From NCBI RefSeq assembly GCF_024347595.1, contig NZ_AP025506.1, forward strand, positions 1,178,001 to 1,242,000: a DNA stretch of 64,000 nt, given 5' to 3'. Of this stretch, positions 53,864 through 63,297 are shown one piece after another. Under the pieces are notes generated by a model. It made no database searches and was not told the origin of the DNA. It saw only the letters and a program-made list of their open reading frames with translations. This DNA comes from Vibrio pomeroyi (lineage in GTDB: Bacteria > Pseudomonadota > Gammaproteobacteria > Enterobacterales > Vibrionaceae). Every line of letters begins with the position of its first letter. Positions within the stretch are counted from its first letter, which is position 1. A program made the position numbers and the translations under genes.

Positions 53864-54388
53864 TTACCCGCAACACTTTTTATACTTCTTACCACTACCA
53901 CAAATACACGGGTCATTGCGGCCGATCTTAAAGCTCTCTACCGTTTGGTTTAGGCGAGGGTCAATCTCTGGCTCTGTTAGCTCTTCATGTTCGTTTTCTT
54001 GCTTTGGGAACTCCCCATCGATATACAACCAAAGGCCATCTTCACGAACGAAACGCGAGCGCTCTTGCATGCAGTATTGCGCGCCGTCTTCATTGAAGTA
54101 GGCTTTAAACTCGACAAAACCTTCGTTTTCGTGTGAGCCAGCGGATGCATCAATGACTTCTAAGCCTGCCCAATCACTATCGATAGATTCTGCAATACCT
54201 TCTCTTTGAGCTTCTGCATTACAGCTAGGGTGGTAAGTCGCAATAACATAATCAACTAACCCCAATACGTGCGCTGAGTAACGTGAACGCATCAATTGCT
54301 CAGGTGTTTCAACTGAACTGTGATTAAGGTGCGCTGATTCGCAGCATTGTTGGTAAGTATTTTTGCTACCGCACGGGCATAAAGACAT
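53864..54388 (-). CDS. YchJ-like protein with two SEC-C motifs
   Basis: A 174-residue protein framed by two SEC-C-type zinc motifs: N-terminal [13 protein letters not shown] and C-terminal [14 protein letters not shown]. Between them is a UPF0225/YchJ domain with [24 protein letters not shown] and a beta-rich half ([34 protein letters not shown]), a fold like NTF2 proteins. SEC-C motifs bind zinc and often mediate protein or ribosome contacts; the exact role is unknown. I chose the ATG at 54388, with CAGGA upstream. A terminator hairpin lies only about 14 bases upstream of the start. Confidence 0.85.
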   Translation of the reverse strand: MSLCPCGSKNTYQQCCESAHLNHSSVETPEQLMRSRYSAHVLGLVDYVIATYHPSCNAEAQREGIAESIDSDWAGLEVIDASAGSHENEGFVEFKAYFNEDGAQYCMQERSRFVREDGLWLYIDGEFPKQENEHEELTEPEIDPRLNQTVESFKIGRNDPCICGSGKKYKKCCG

Positions 54389-54401
54389 AGTCAAATCCTG
54401 T

Positions 54402-54427
54402 AAAAATGGCCTCTATTAAGAGGCCAT
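54402..54427 (-). terminator. Terminator hairpin just upstream of the YchJ-like gene
   Basis: An eight-base stem ATGGCCTC/GAGGCCAT with a six-base loop, followed on the minus strand by five T. It ends the EAL-HDOD transcript but sits about 14 bases before the next start codon. Confidence 0.82.
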
Positions 54428-54506
54428 AAATGAATGCGTTGGAGTTTACCAAGAAACGATCGCTCACCAAAGCTTAGTTTCTATTGAAGCGGTTATGAGA
54501 AGTGAA

Positions 54507-55724
54507 TTATCTCAATGCTGGTGACAGTAGCTCTTGTGCCCAAGTCGTTGCTTCATCGTAAGCTTGGCCTAGTTGAGCCTCGCTGAGCTTGAGAAGTTTA
54601 CGAATGCGCGTTGCTTCATCCCATCGAGCTTGTTCATAAGCAATAATCATAGCCAAAATGGCACCTAACACGCCCTTGCGTTGGATAAGAGCCTGTTTAA
54701 TCTCATCGTCGATTGGCACCGAGTCCAATACTTGTTTCAATGGTTGGTCAAACAGTGAATCCAGTAGCGAGAACATACCGGTCAAAAAGGCTTGTCCGGG
54801 CTCAACCTTCACATTCATCTTCTCGACTAATAGCTCACATTGACGCGCGCGTAATACCGCTAAACCGTAGAGTGAATCTGGCTTGTCTTCTTTCGCTGAT
54901 GCGATCGCCACAAGTGAAACGAACTTACGCAGTTTTTGCTCGCCTAGGTAAATCAGTGCTTGGCGGAATGAACGAATGGTCGTTGCTGACCCGCCAGCCG
55001 AGTTCACGTAAGCGAGTAACTTATAAGATAAGGTCACATCCAGAGTGATCAGACGCTCTACTTCACTAAAGTCGATAGGATCGTTAGCGATCTCTTTCAA
55101 AAGTTGAACAATGGTCAAAAACGCAGGGTTGAGCGCGCGAGTTTGAATCATTTCTGGCTTACTAAAGAAGTAGCCTTGGAAGTAGGAGAAGCCAGCTTGG
55201 TTCGCTTCTTGATACTCGTCGTAAGTCTCCACCTTTTCAGCAAGGAACTTGATATTTAACCCTTTGAGAGAGTTCATGAACATCGAAGCTTTCGCGATAG
55301 AGATCAAACGGATATCAAACTTGATAATAGAGACGTAAGGTAAGAAACGCTTCCATGCTTTGCTCGGCACAAAGTCATCCAATGCGATGGTATAACCCGC
55401 ATCGTAGATAGCTTTAATCGCTTCAAGTAGTTCGTCTGTTGGTTCGCAGTCTTCAAGAACCTCAACAACGAGGCTTTCTTTTGGAAATAGGGTAGGGACC
55501 AAGTTAATCAGGCTTGCATAAGGAAAGTTCACGAACCCCAGCTTATCACCCAGCGTATTATAGTGAGTTGATAAGAAGTGGTCGGAAAGCAAACGGCTAG
55601 TAGCGAGCTCCGGCTCTACTTCAGGGAAAGTGTTCTTAGGACCATCCCTGAATAGCAACTCGTAACCTATGGTTTTCTTATCTGTATCGAGTATTGGTTG
55701 ACGCGCTACGTATGAATATTTCAA
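54507..55724 (-). CDS. EAL and HDOD domain signalling protein (YuxH family)
   Basis: A 405-residue protein with an N-terminal EAL-type domain (about 1-200) and a C-terminal HDOD domain (about 205-385). The EAL half keeps many catalytic-type residues in altered motifs: ELLFRDG (E22), FVNFP, VVEVLED, IALDDF, IIKFDI, FLAEKVE and FQGYFFSKP, but the classic signatures are degenerate. YuxH-type EAL-HDOD proteins often act as signalling partners rather than active phosphodiesterases. No membrane segment. Monocistronic, with a terminator after it. The partner is not evident from neighbours. Confidence 0.85.
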   Translation of the reverse strand: MKYSYVARQPILDTDKKTIGYELLFRDGPKNTFPEVEPELATSRLLSDHFLSTHYNTLGDKLGFVNFPYASLINLVPTLFPKESLVVEVLEDCEPTDELLEAIKAIYDAGYTIALDDFVPSKAWKRFLPYVSIIKFDIRLISIAKASMFMNSLKGLNIKFLAEKVETYDEYQEANQAGFSYFQGYFFSKPEMIQTRALNPAFLTIVQLLKEIANDPIDFSEVERLITLDVTLSYKLLAYVNSAGGSATTIRSFRQALIYLGEQKLRKFVSLVAIASAKEDKPDSLYGLAVLRARQCELLVEKMNVKVEPGQAFLTGMFSLLDSLFDQPLKQVLDSVPIDDEIKQALIQRKGVLGAILAMIIAYEQARWDEATRIRKLLKLSEAQLGQAYDEATTWAQELLSPALR

Positions 55725-55835
55725 CTTGGTACTGTGTTCGGTTTATTTCTGATAGAGAGATAATAGCTAATTCAGTGGAAATTACCATACACAATCTAAG
55801 AAAGTCTGACCGACAATAATAATCAAAGTGAAAGT

Positions 55836-56582
55836 TTAAGACGGATGTTGAAAGCTATTGCTAAACTCTCGATTCTGTAGTTCAAAACTTTGCGGAGTGA
55901 ACACCAGCACTGAGCCTTGCGTATACCAATCGCCAAGTACGATACGGGTTTTAGTGCAATTATTAGCATTGAAGGTGTGGATGTCAGGGCGATGAGTGTG
56001 GCCGTGAATCATTAGATCAACGTTGTTTCGTTCCATCACATCTTCGACTTCTTGTTGTGTCACATCCATGATGTCGAGAGACTTAGTTTGCTTGTCATCT
56101 TTGATATCAGATTGAACCTTCGAGACGATCTTCTTCTTGATGAAAAATGGAATTCTGTTGAAGACCCATTGCAGCCACGGTTGATGCACTTTTTCGCGGA
56201 AAGCGAGGTATTTTACATCTTCGGTGCATAGGGTATCACCATGCAACACAACCGCTTTTTGGCCGTAGATATCGATTGTTGATACTTCGTCTAGTAGTTT
56301 CACGCCGGTTTGTTTAGCAAATTTTTTACCGACAAGGAAATCACGATTACCTTGAGTGAAGTAGCAAGGTACGCCTGTTTTCACCAAATCAATAAACGCT
56401 TGGCGGATAGAGGTCGCGAACTCACTTTTGTCGTCGTCACCAATCCAGAATTCGAAAAGGTCACCCAATACGTAGAGAGCATCCGCCTCTACCGCTTCAT
56501 TCTTCATAAAGGTTAGGAAGCAGTCAGTGATGTCTTGTCGTGACGGAGCAAGGTGCAGGTCTGATATAAAATATGTTTTCAT
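55836..56582 (-). CDS. lpxH: UDP-2,3-diacylglucosamine diphosphatase LpxH
   Basis: LpxH hydrolyses UDP-2,3-diacylglucosamine to lipid X, the fourth step of lipid A synthesis, as a peripheral inner-membrane enzyme. The 248-residue calcineurin-like phosphoesterase has its metal motifs SDLHL (D8, H10), [21 protein letters not shown] and IHGHTHRP. It follows ppiB on the same strand, as in E. coli, but a terminator hairpin lies between them and its T run ends only seven bases before the ATG. No clear Shine-Dalgarno is seen. Confidence 0.95.
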   Translation of the reverse strand: MKTYFISDLHLAPSRQDITDCFLTFMKNEAVEADALYVLGDLFEFWIGDDDKSEFATSIRQAFIDLVKTGVPCYFTQGNRDFLVGKKFAKQTGVKLLDEVSTIDIYGQKAVVLHGDTLCTEDVKYLAFREKVHQPWLQWVFNRIPFFIKKKIVSKVQSDIKDDKQTKSLDIMDVTQQEVEDVMERNNVDLMIHGHTHRPDIHTFNANNCTKTRIVLGDWYTQGSVLVFTPQSFELQNREFSNSFQHPS

Positions 56583-56588
56583 AGGTCT

Positions 56589-56612
56589 AAAAAAGGGAGC
56601 GATTCGCTCCCT
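56589..56612 (-). terminator. Terminator hairpin between ppiB and lpxH
   Basis: An eight-base stem AGGGAGCG/CGCTCCCT with a three-base loop, followed on the minus strand by six T. It ends seven bases before the lpxH start codon. Confidence 0.85.
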
Positions 56613-56665
56613 ATATCCTGATTTTATCGGCTCATCAATTATTAAGACTAATCGAAAGCAAGTAA

Positions 56666-57160
56666 TTAAGCTTCGATTGTAGTACCAGTGATGATCACTT
56701 CTTCTAGAGGTACATCTTGGTGCATACCCATAGAACCAGTGCTAACACCTTTGATCTTGTTTACGATGTCCATGCCTTCAACAACTTCTGCGAATACACA
56801 GTAGCCCCAACCGTCTAGGCTTTCGCTACGGAAGTTTAGGAAAGAGTTGTCGTTAACGTTGATGAAGAACTGAGAGCTCGCTGAATGCGGTTCCATAGTA
56901 CGAGCCATTGCTAGCGTACCAACTTTGTTCGCTAGACCGTTGTTTGCTTCGTTCTTGATAGTTGCACGAGTTGCCTTTTCTTTAAGGCCAGAAGTCATGC
57001 CGCCGCCTTGAATCATGAAACCATCGATAACACGGTGGAATAGTGTGTTGTCGTAGAAACCGTCACGGCAATACTGTAGGAAGTTTGCGCTTGTTTCTGG
57101 TGCTTTTTCTTCGTTTAGTTGAACTTTGATGTCACCAAAATTTGTGTGAAGGATGATCAT
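56666..57160 (-). CDS. ppiB: Peptidyl-prolyl cis-trans isomerase B (cyclophilin)
   Basis: PpiB is the cytoplasmic cyclophilin that speeds proline isomerisation in protein folding. The 164-residue protein has [30 protein letters not shown], the active-site [14 protein letters not shown] (Arg in FHR), [18 protein letters not shown] text ([14 protein letters not shown]) and the [14 protein letters not shown] end. There is no signal peptide, so it is the cytoplasmic form. It is divergent from cysS, as in E. coli. Confidence 0.96.
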   Translation of the reverse strand: MIILHTNFGDIKVQLNEEKAPETSANFLQYCRDGFYDNTLFHRVIDGFMIQGGGMTSGLKEKATRATIKNEANNGLANKVGTLAMARTMEPHSASSQFFINVNDNSFLNFRSESLDGWGYCVFAEVVEGMDIVNKIKGVSTGSMGMHQDVPLEEVIITGTTIEA

Positions 57161-57350
57161 GATTGTTACCTTACTGTCTTTTTAATATGAAAGGCGATTC
57201 TAGCCTAGTTTGATTGAGTTTCAAAATACGAAATCGTCAATAGATAACAAGGAGTTTAGCTGATTTGATGGTGAAAGGTATTACCTATTAAGGTATGACT
57301 TGTTATACTGCGAGCTTATTTTTGATTAATCCATAAAATAGATAGAGATC

Positions 57351-58736
57351 ATGCTGAAGATATATAACACGCTCACAAGACAGAAAGAGGAATTCAAACC
57401 AATTACAGCTGGCAAAGTCGGCATGTATGTCTGTGGGGTAACCATATACGATCTCTGTCACATCGGTCATGGTCGTACGTTCGTTTCTTTCGACGTAGTA
57501 ACTCGCTACCTTCGTTACCTTGGTTACGATTTGAACTTCGTTCGTAACATCACAGATATCGATGACAAAATCATCAAGCGCGCTAACGAAAACGGCGAGT
57601 CTTGTGACTCTCTGACTGAGCGTCTAATTGGCGAAATGCACGCTGATTTCGATGCATTGAACATGAAGCGTCCAGATGTTGAACCTCGTGCAACAGAGTT
57701 CATTTCTGAAATCATCGAACTTGTTGAAAAGCTGATTGAACGCGGCTATGCATATGTCGCAAGCAACGGCGACGTAATGTTCGAAGTTAAGAAGTTCGAA
57801 GAATACGGTAAGCTTTCTAAGCAAGACCTTGACCAGCTACAAGCTGGCGCTCGTGTTGACGTAGACTCTGCAAAACGTAGCCCGCTAGATTTCGTTGTTT
57901 GGAAGATGTCTAAGCCAGGTGAACCAACATGGGAATCACCATGGGGCCCAGGTCGTCCAGGCTGGCACATTGAATGTTCAGCAATGAACTCGTCTATTCT
58001 AGGTAATCACTTCGATATCCACGGTGGCGGCTCAGATCTACAATTCCCACACCACGAGAACGAAATCGCGCAATCTTGCTGTGCACATGGTACTGACTAT
58101 GTAAACACATGGATGCACAGTGGCATGGTGATGGTAGACAGAGAAAAAATGTCTAAGTCACTAGGTAACTTCTTCACTATCCGTGATGTGTTAGCACACT
58201 ACGATGCTGAAACAGTGCGTTACTTCCTAATGTCTGGTCACTACCGTAGCCAACTGAACTACAGTGAAGATAACCTAAACCAAGCTCGCGCATCGCTAGA
58301 GCGTCTATACACGTCACTTCGTGGCCTAGACCTTACCGCAGCTCCTGCTGGTGGCGAAGAGTACGTAACTCGTTTCTCTACTGCGATGAACGACGACTTC
58401 AATACGCCTGAAGCTTACTCTGTATTGTTTGAAATGGCGCGTGAAATCAACCGTATCAAGCCTGAAAGCATTGAAAAAGCAAGCGGACTGGGTGCATTGA
58501 TGCGTGAACTAGCAGACATCATCGGTATTCTTCACCAAGAGCCAGAAGCCTTCCTACAAGGTGATGCGGCTGGTAACGATGACGAAGTGGCTGAAATCGA
58601 AGCGTTGATCAAATTGCGTAACGATTCTCGTGCTTCTAAGGATTGGGCAAATGCCGACCTTGCACGTGACAAGCTCAACGAGTTGGGCATCGTTCTAGAA
58701 GATGGCCCTGAAGGCACGACTTGGCGTCGTAAGTAA
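57351..58736 (+). CDS. cysS: Cysteinyl-tRNA synthetase
   Basis: CysS charges tRNA-Cys. The 461-residue class I synthetase has the zinc cysteine C28 in YVCGVTIYD, the HIGH motif at residues 37-40 (HIGHGR), [21 protein letters not shown] text (DIHGGGSDL) with further zinc ligands, and the KMSKS motif in [10 protein letters not shown]. The C-terminal DALR-like helical domain recognises tRNA. It is divergent from ppiB. A terminator follows, then tdk. Confidence 0.97.
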   Translation: MLKIYNTLTRQKEEFKPITAGKVGMYVCGVTIYDLCHIGHGRTFVSFDVVTRYLRYLGYDLNFVRNITDIDDKIIKRANENGESCDSLTERLIGEMHADFDALNMKRPDVEPRATEFISEIIELVEKLIERGYAYVASNGDVMFEVKKFEEYGKLSKQDLDQLQAGARVDVDSAKRSPLDFVVWKMSKPGEPTWESPWGPGRPGWHIECSAMNSSILGNHFDIHGGGSDLQFPHHENEIAQSCCAHGTDYVNTWMHSGMVMVDREKMSKSLGNFFTIRDVLAHYDAETVRYFLMSGHYRSQLNYSEDNLNQARASLERLYTSLRGLDLTAAPAGGEEYVTRFSTAMNDDFNTPEAYSVLFEMAREINRIKPESIEKASGLGALMRELADIIGILHQEPEAFLQGDAAGNDDEVAEIEALIKLRNDSRASKDWANADLARDKLNELGIVLEDGPEGTTWRRK

Positions 58737-58743
58737 ATCTTAT

Positions 58744-58771
58744 AAAAAGGGCTGATTTTCAGCCCTTTTTT
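58744..58771 (+). terminator. Rho-independent terminator after cysS
   Basis: An AAAAAGGGCTGA/TCAGCCCTTTTT stem with a TTT loop and a run of six T. Confidence 0.9.
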
Positions 58772-58832
58772 CTAACAAAAATTCTCTAATTTCACCTTTT
58801 CATATTCAATTTTATTTAACAGGAATATTTCT

Positions 58833-59411
58833 GTGGCTCAGATGTATTTTTACTACTCGGCAATGAATGCGGGTAAATCAACAACGCTTCTTCAATCGTC
58901 ATTCAACTACCAAGAACGCGGTATGACGCCAGTGATCTTCACGGCTGCATTGGATGATCGCTATGGTATCGGTAAAGTAAGCTCTAGAATTGGTCTGCAA
59001 TCTGAAGCGCAACTGTTTAAAAACGACACCAACATGTTTGATGCGATCAAAAAGCTAAACGATGAAGAGAAGCGTCATTGTGTTTTGATTGATGAGTGTC
59101 AGTTCTTATCGAAAGAGCAGGTATACCAACTAACAGAAGTAGTGGATAAGCTGCACATTCCTGTACTGTGTTACGGTTTACGTACTGATTTCTTGGGTGA
59201 ACTGTTTGAAGGTAGCCGTTACTTGTTATCTTGGGCTGACAAGCTAGTTGAGCTAAAAACGATTTGTCACTGCGGTCGTAAAGCGAACATGGTGATTCGT
59301 ACTGATGAGCACGGTGTTGCGATTGCTGAAGGTGACCAAGTTGCTATTGGTGGTAACGACAAATATGTGTCTGTCTGCCGTTTGCACTACAAAGAAGCCT
59401 TAGGTAAATAA
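58833..59411 (+). CDS. tdk: Thymidine kinase
   Basis: Tdk phosphorylates thymidine and deoxyuridine in pyrimidine salvage. The 192-residue type II thymidine kinase has the P-loop [11 protein letters not shown] (about residues 9-19), [10 protein letters not shown] (Walker B), the lasso-like [12 protein letters not shown] region and C-terminal zinc cysteines (CHCGRKA and CRLHY). The start is GTG with AGGAAT upstream. A terminator shared with the convergent gene follows. Confidence 0.96.
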   Translation: MAQMYFYYSAMNAGKSTTLLQSSFNYQERGMTPVIFTAALDDRYGIGKVSSRIGLQSEAQLFKNDTNMFDAIKKLNDEEKRHCVLIDECQFLSKEQVYQLTEVVDKLHIPVLCYGLRTDFLGELFEGSRYLLSWADKLVELKTICHCGRKANMVIRTDEHGVAIAEGDQVAIGGNDKYVSVCRLHYKEALGK

Positions 59412-59460
59412 GAGCTTCTTAATGTTTCGGCAATAGATGACGAAGCGAAGCAGTAAAATA

Positions 59461-59490
59461 AAAAACGGTGGCCAAGTGCCACCGTTTTTG
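59461..59490. terminator. Bidirectional terminator after tdk
   Basis: A 12-base stem AAAAACGGTGGC/GCCACCGTTTTT with a five-base loop, usable by tdk and the convergent YdcF-like gene. Confidence 0.9.
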
Positions 59491-59512
59491 TTTTCTGGTA
59501 GGTCATCGCTAT

Positions 59513-60178
59513 TTATTCAAAGCCGAGCTTCTTAATCGTTAAATAGGCGTGATCAACTTCCTCGGAAATCGGCATTTCGATCTGGAAGCCTTGAGCAGGG
59601 TAGGTCTTGATACGCTCAAAATCGGCCACTAACGCGCCTAAAACCATGTCCAATGGCAAGTCTTCATTAAAGTAATCGACCCAATCTTGCCATTTAGATG
59701 TCACGGTGATTTCTGTCGTCTCTTGAGGCCACTGTTTACTGAAGGTCGCGTAAGTACGTTTCTCCATAAAAGGCTTCTGCACTAAGGTCAGCCTTTTCGG
59801 ACGTAACCCTCGCTCAGTCAGCAACTCATGAGTGAAGCGGACATTCTCCCCAGTATTAGTCGCGTGTTTCTCTATGATAATGTCTGAATCTGGCACGCCA
59901 CAGTCACGTGCAATAGCTGCGAAGGTTTCTGCTTCTGAGCGTTCAAAGCTGCCTTCGGTAAAGCGTCCGACACCACCAGAAAAAACGATGTATGGCGCAA
60001 CCCTTTGGTGATAGAGCTCGGCTGCGTATTCAGCAACACGAGTATCGTTACTGCACAACACAAAAATACAGTCTGAGGGTTTAACCTTGTGACCCATAGA
60101 CATGAAGTTCCAAAGGGTGTCGATCGCGCGGTGCAGCTTAATATTGGGCTCTTTCTTAGCTATAGATTGTTCAGTCAT
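59513..60178 (-). CDS. YdcF-like DUF218 protein
   Basis: A 221-residue soluble DUF218/YdcF family protein. It shows CIFVLCSNDTRVAEYAAELYHQ, YIVFSGGVGRF, SEAETFAAIARDCGVPDSDIIIEKHATNTGENV and TLVQKPFMEKRTYATF, the conserved core of the family. E. coli YdcF binds SAM; the substrate is unknown, and envelope roles are proposed for membrane-bound relatives. No signal peptide or transmembrane helix. Its start overlaps the preceding gene by eight bases, so the two are translationally coupled. Confidence 0.85.
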   Translation of the reverse strand: MTEQSIAKKEPNIKLHRAIDTLWNFMSMGHKVKPSDCIFVLCSNDTRVAEYAAELYHQRVAPYIVFSGGVGRFTEGSFERSEAETFAAIARDCGVPDSDIIIEKHATNTGENVRFTHELLTERGLRPKRLTLVQKPFMEKRTYATFSKQWPQETTEITVTSKWQDWVDYFNEDLPLDMVLGALVADFERIKTYPAQGFQIEMPISEEVDHAYLTIKKLGFE

Positions 60179-61025
60179 GCAATGCGTCCAATGTGGATTC
60201 GAATTTAAACGAATAACCTAAGTCGAGTATCTTTTTCGACGAGATCAGCTTGTCTGGTGTATCAACGACTGGTGGCAGAGGCTCGCTGCTATTCGCGCTT
60301 TTCAGTGCCGCGGCATAAAATTCCGCCTTACTTACGGTATTTGGTGTGGTCACATTAACCACTTCATTGTGAAGCTGGTTAATAGCAAAGTCGACGGCGC
60401 CAATGGCATCATCAAGATGAAGCATGTTAGCCGGAGCTTGAGTGCTCACTTGCTTCAATTTACTAGCAAACCTTGATGGGTGGCGACTTGGACCAATTAA
60501 GCCACTAAAGCGCAGAATGGTGTAATCGATACCTGAATCTATCACCAATTGTTCAGCTTGCAGCATGACGCGTGCGTTATCGGAAAATGAAGATGCGTGC
60601 TCTTTATCTGAGGTGGAGAGGAGCAGTGAGGCATCTTGCTCATTTAATACACCTGGCTTAGTCGGGTAAACCGTGGTTGAGCTCACCATAATGAGCTTCT
60701 TAACGTTCGCCTTCTGACAAGCTCTGGTTAGCTGCTGCCAGTAATCAGCGTACTCTTGGCCTGCACCTTTTCGAAAACCAGGAGGGAAACTGCCTATCAC
60801 AATCTCGGCATTGTTTTCGAGTAACAGCGAATAGAGTTGTCCGATAGTTTGGTCAGCCTGTGATGCGTTAAAGCTGAATACTTCACAGGGAATACGCTCA
60901 TTACCGATGGTGTCTGCACCCGCTTGAGTCGTCTTGGTGACGACCACTCGGTTACCATGTCTCTCTAGATGCTCAGATAAAGGGGCGCCTACCCATCCTG
61001 CACCGACAATAAATATAGAAGCCAT
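60171..61025 (-). CDS. NAD(P)-binding epimerase-like protein (YeeZ-type)
   Basis: A 284-residue extended SDR-type protein with an N-terminal Rossmann motif IFIVGAGWVGAPLSEHL and a central LIMVSSTTVYPT segment containing the serine/tyrosine region. Downstream IDYTILRFSGLIGPSRHPSRF and AVDFAI resemble YeeZ-like proteins and NAD-dependent epimerase relatives. The substrate is unknown. It starts an overlapping pair with the YdcF-like gene, so both likely act together or are simply coupled. No terminator is seen between them. Confidence 0.82.
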   Translation of the reverse strand: MASIFIVGAGWVGAPLSEHLERHGNRVVVTKTTQAGADTIGNERIPCEVFSFNASQADQTIGQLYSLLLENNAEIVIGSFPPGFRKGAGQEYADYWQQLTRACQKANVKKLIMVSSTTVYPTKPGVLNEQDASLLLSTSDKEHASSFSDNARVMLQAEQLVIDSGIDYTILRFSGLIGPSRHPSRFASKLKQVSTQAPANMLHLDDAIGAVDFAINQLHNEVVNVTTPNTVSKAEFYAAALKSANSSEPLPPVVDTPDKLISSKKILDLGYSFKFESTLDALHD

Positions 61026-61089
61026 CTGTACCTCACAACGACAAGCTATGGATTTAGAATAAGCCTAACAAACCTTTGGCCAAAAATGA

Positions 61090-61122
61090 AAAAACTCCAC
61101 AGCCGAAGCGAGTGGAGTTTTT
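61090..61122 (-). terminator. Rho-independent terminator of the small TIGR02647-like gene
   Basis: An 11-base perfect stem AAAAACTCCAC/GTGGAGTTTTT with an 11-base loop, T-rich on the minus strand. It lies just after the stop of the gene ending at 61140. Confidence 0.88.
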
Positions 61123-61139
61123 ACTAGAACAATGAAGCT

Positions 61140-61370
61140 TTATTTAAGTACGCGAAGTAGTTTGTCTGCGCGCTCTGCCATCTCGATACCTTCATCTGTT
61201 AGGTAACCGCCGTCTGGCTGAGTACAAAGGTTCTTTTCGAATAGGCGCTTAACAGCGTCTTGAGTTTCTTGAGCAGCCTCTTGATGAACTTTAATGCCCG
61301 TAGCTGCGCTACTTACATCAAATTGAAGAAGGAGGTTTAAATCAGCAATATGTTCAGCGTTGTACTTCAT
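61140..61370 (-). CDS. Small conserved protein (TIGR02647-like)
   Basis: A 76-residue soluble protein (MKYNAEHIADLNLLLQFDVSSAATGIKVHQEA...). It resembles the short TIGR02647 family found in Vibrio and Pseudomonas, with the conserved LLLQFD, GIKVH, RLFEKNL and DGGYLTDEG blocks. The second half looks like a small winged-helix or helical fold (LTDEGIEMAERADKLLRVL). The function is not known. It has its own terminator, and its start has a TTAATT-type leader with no strong ribosome-binding site. Family naming is from memory and moderate. Confidence 0.75.
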   Translation of the reverse strand: MKYNAEHIADLNLLLQFDVSSAATGIKVHQEAAQETQDAVKRLFEKNLCTQPDGGYLTDEGIEMAERADKLLRVLK

Positions 61371-61630
61371 AATTAACCTATATATTCATAACGTTCTCTA
61401 CCTTCACCTTAGTGCGCATTCACAACTCAGGCAATAGCAAATAAATAGAATTGATAAGTGATACCAAATTGAATGATTAATCGACGTATGATGGGTTTAT
61501 TTTGGTTAGATTGGGTGATTTGCACCCACTTAAATTGCGAATGATGTTTATTGCTAAGTGGTTGTAATATATTGTGGGACTAGAAATATATTGCATTCAG
61601 CTAATATTGAATAAAAAAGGAAATGCATCA

Positions 61631-62935
61631 GTGAGAGCGAACAAAGTAGCATTAGTTATTAGTATGCTATTTGCTATCTCAGGTTGTCAAAGCACACCCT
61701 CAGAGCAGACAGACGCGAACCAAACCACGAACAACAATGAATCAACCGTAGAGGTCCGTTCTTTCCAGTCTGTCCAAAGCGTTTATTCCGAATGGGAAGT
61801 TAAGCTTGAAGACCATGCTCAATTGTCTCTCTATGCACCAGAGAATTACAATGAATTGTTAGACGCATGGGACGATGCTGAAAGCATTTATGCGGACTTA
61901 CTGAAAGACGAATCTCGCCTGACGAAGAGCTACTCGATTTTTTCCAGCCTAACTTACGCTGAAGCTTTTGATGAAAAAATCGCTTTGATCAAATCGAACT
62001 ATGATTCGATCTTAGCGCTTAAGAAAAAGGCTGACCGAGTATTAGCCGATTCGATTGTACAAATGGATTACCTTAAGTTTCTTGGCGCAGATACCATGTT
62101 TACGTCGAGCTATAAAAGGTTGTATTCAGAATACAGCGAGCTGTTCGAGTACGTACTAGTCGACGAGCTTGAAGATGCTCAAGAAGCTCAAGTTGAATTC
62201 CTCAATAACGCTCGTTTGCTTGAAGTGAAAGTGGCACACAAGAAATACATTGAGCCTTTGAAGGATGAATTAGAGTTTTTAGAAGATGAAGACTTTGATG
62301 ACGTTGTTCCATTAACGTTTGCTAAGGCTGCTGCTCAAATCACGTTGGCAGAAAACCAAGTGAAAGCAAGCCCACGTGAAAAGTCGATCATCCAAGACGC
62401 AGTTCAAGCAGCCGAGTTTGAATTGAACCACGTGCGCAGCGTCGCTCATGAAGTGAAAGTGCTGGCGAGTGTGAAAGGGGACAAGTTCGAGCAGTCGGTA
62501 TTGAACGCTGAGAACCAGTTGCTGAGTATTTCACAAGTGGTGAATGATGAAGATTACCGTGACGTTGTGCTGCGTATTCAGTCTCAAAAGATTGTAGAGA
62601 GTGTCAAAGCGTTAAAAAGCTCAGACATGACCTCTTTATTAAAGTCAGAGATCGAAACGTTGACTGAGCAATTAGCTAAGCTTGAAAGTGAAAACCAGCA
62701 ACAAGCACAGCAATTGTCTGAAGCGACCAAACACAATCAGCTATTGGATGAGCAGGTGACTAAGAGTGATGCTCATATAAAAAGCTTGGAAGAGTTGGTG
62801 GATAGCTTGAAAAGCTTAGGTGGTAAGGTAGCGAATGAAAGCGATTCCGACGTTACGCCAACTAACGTTGAATCTAACCTCGAAGATGCGGCTTTAGATC
62901 AATCATCAGAAGAAGTGATTGAACCTTCGGTTTAG
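61631..62935 (+). CDS. Unrecognised lipoprotein with long coiled-coil
   Basis: A 434-residue secreted lipoprotein that I do not recognise. The start is GTG with AAAGGAAA eight bases upstream; a lipobox AISGC puts the lipidated cysteine at residue 19. After a Ser/Thr/Asn-rich spacer it is almost all helical and acidic (for example KLEDHAQLSLYAPENYNELLDAWDDAES). The last third is a clear coiled-coil (about residues 330-400, SEIETLTEQLAKLESENQQQAQQLSEATK). The residue after the lipid Cys is Gln, not Asp, so outer-membrane sorting is likely. It stands alone with a terminator after it. Confidence 0.75.
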   Translation: MRANKVALVISMLFAISGCQSTPSEQTDANQTTNNNESTVEVRSFQSVQSVYSEWEVKLEDHAQLSLYAPENYNELLDAWDDAESIYADLLKDESRLTKSYSIFSSLTYAEAFDEKIALIKSNYDSILALKKKADRVLADSIVQMDYLKFLGADTMFTSSYKRLYSEYSELFEYVLVDELEDAQEAQVEFLNNARLLEVKVAHKKYIEPLKDELEFLEDEDFDDVVPLTFAKAAAQITLAENQVKASPREKSIIQDAVQAAEFELNHVRSVAHEVKVLASVKGDKFEQSVLNAENQLLSISQVVNDEDYRDVVLRIQSQKIVESVKALKSSDMTSLLKSEIETLTEQLAKLESENQQQAQQLSEATKHNQLLDEQVTKSDAHIKSLEELVDSLKSLGGKVANESDSDVTPTNVESNLEDAALDQSSEEVIEPSV

Positions 62936-62966
62936 CATAACCAATGTCTTTATTTGTGACTGACTT

Positions 62967-62990
62967 AAAAGCGCCTTAGGGCGCTTTTTT
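62967..62990 (+). terminator. Rho-independent terminator after the lipoprotein gene
   Basis: A nine-base stem AAAAGCGCC/GGCGCTTTT with a three-base loop and T run. Confidence 0.85.
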
Positions 62991-62998
62991 ACGTTCTG

Positions 62999-63012
62999 TT
63001 GATCTATGTCAA
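62999..63012 (+). promoter_or_regulatory. FNR-type box upstream of focA
   Basis: TTGATCTATGTCAA matches the FNR consensus TTGATNNNNATCAA at nine of ten fixed positions. It lies about 285 bases before the focA start. focA is anaerobically induced by FNR in enterics, so the match fits. Binding is inferred. Confidence 0.55.
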
Positions 63013-63297
63013 AATCTGAAAATAAAAGCCTTCAAAACAGGTCTATAGTGTACGTCATTCTTTTGGTTTTAACGTAACTTGTTGATATTTATAGATGTGT
63101 TGTTTTTATCGTTAGTTTGCTTTCATTCATCAGACTTTTCTTTTTACTACTAAAGTCGTAAGAAATTCCAATATCATTGGAGGTTTGGCGTTTTCTTAGT
63201 TGTTGAAGGAAATTCGAGCATAAAATAGCTCTTGAATTAAGAAATGAAAGAGAGGATTATCGCGCTCCCGACGACATGTTTCAAAATGTAAATCATC

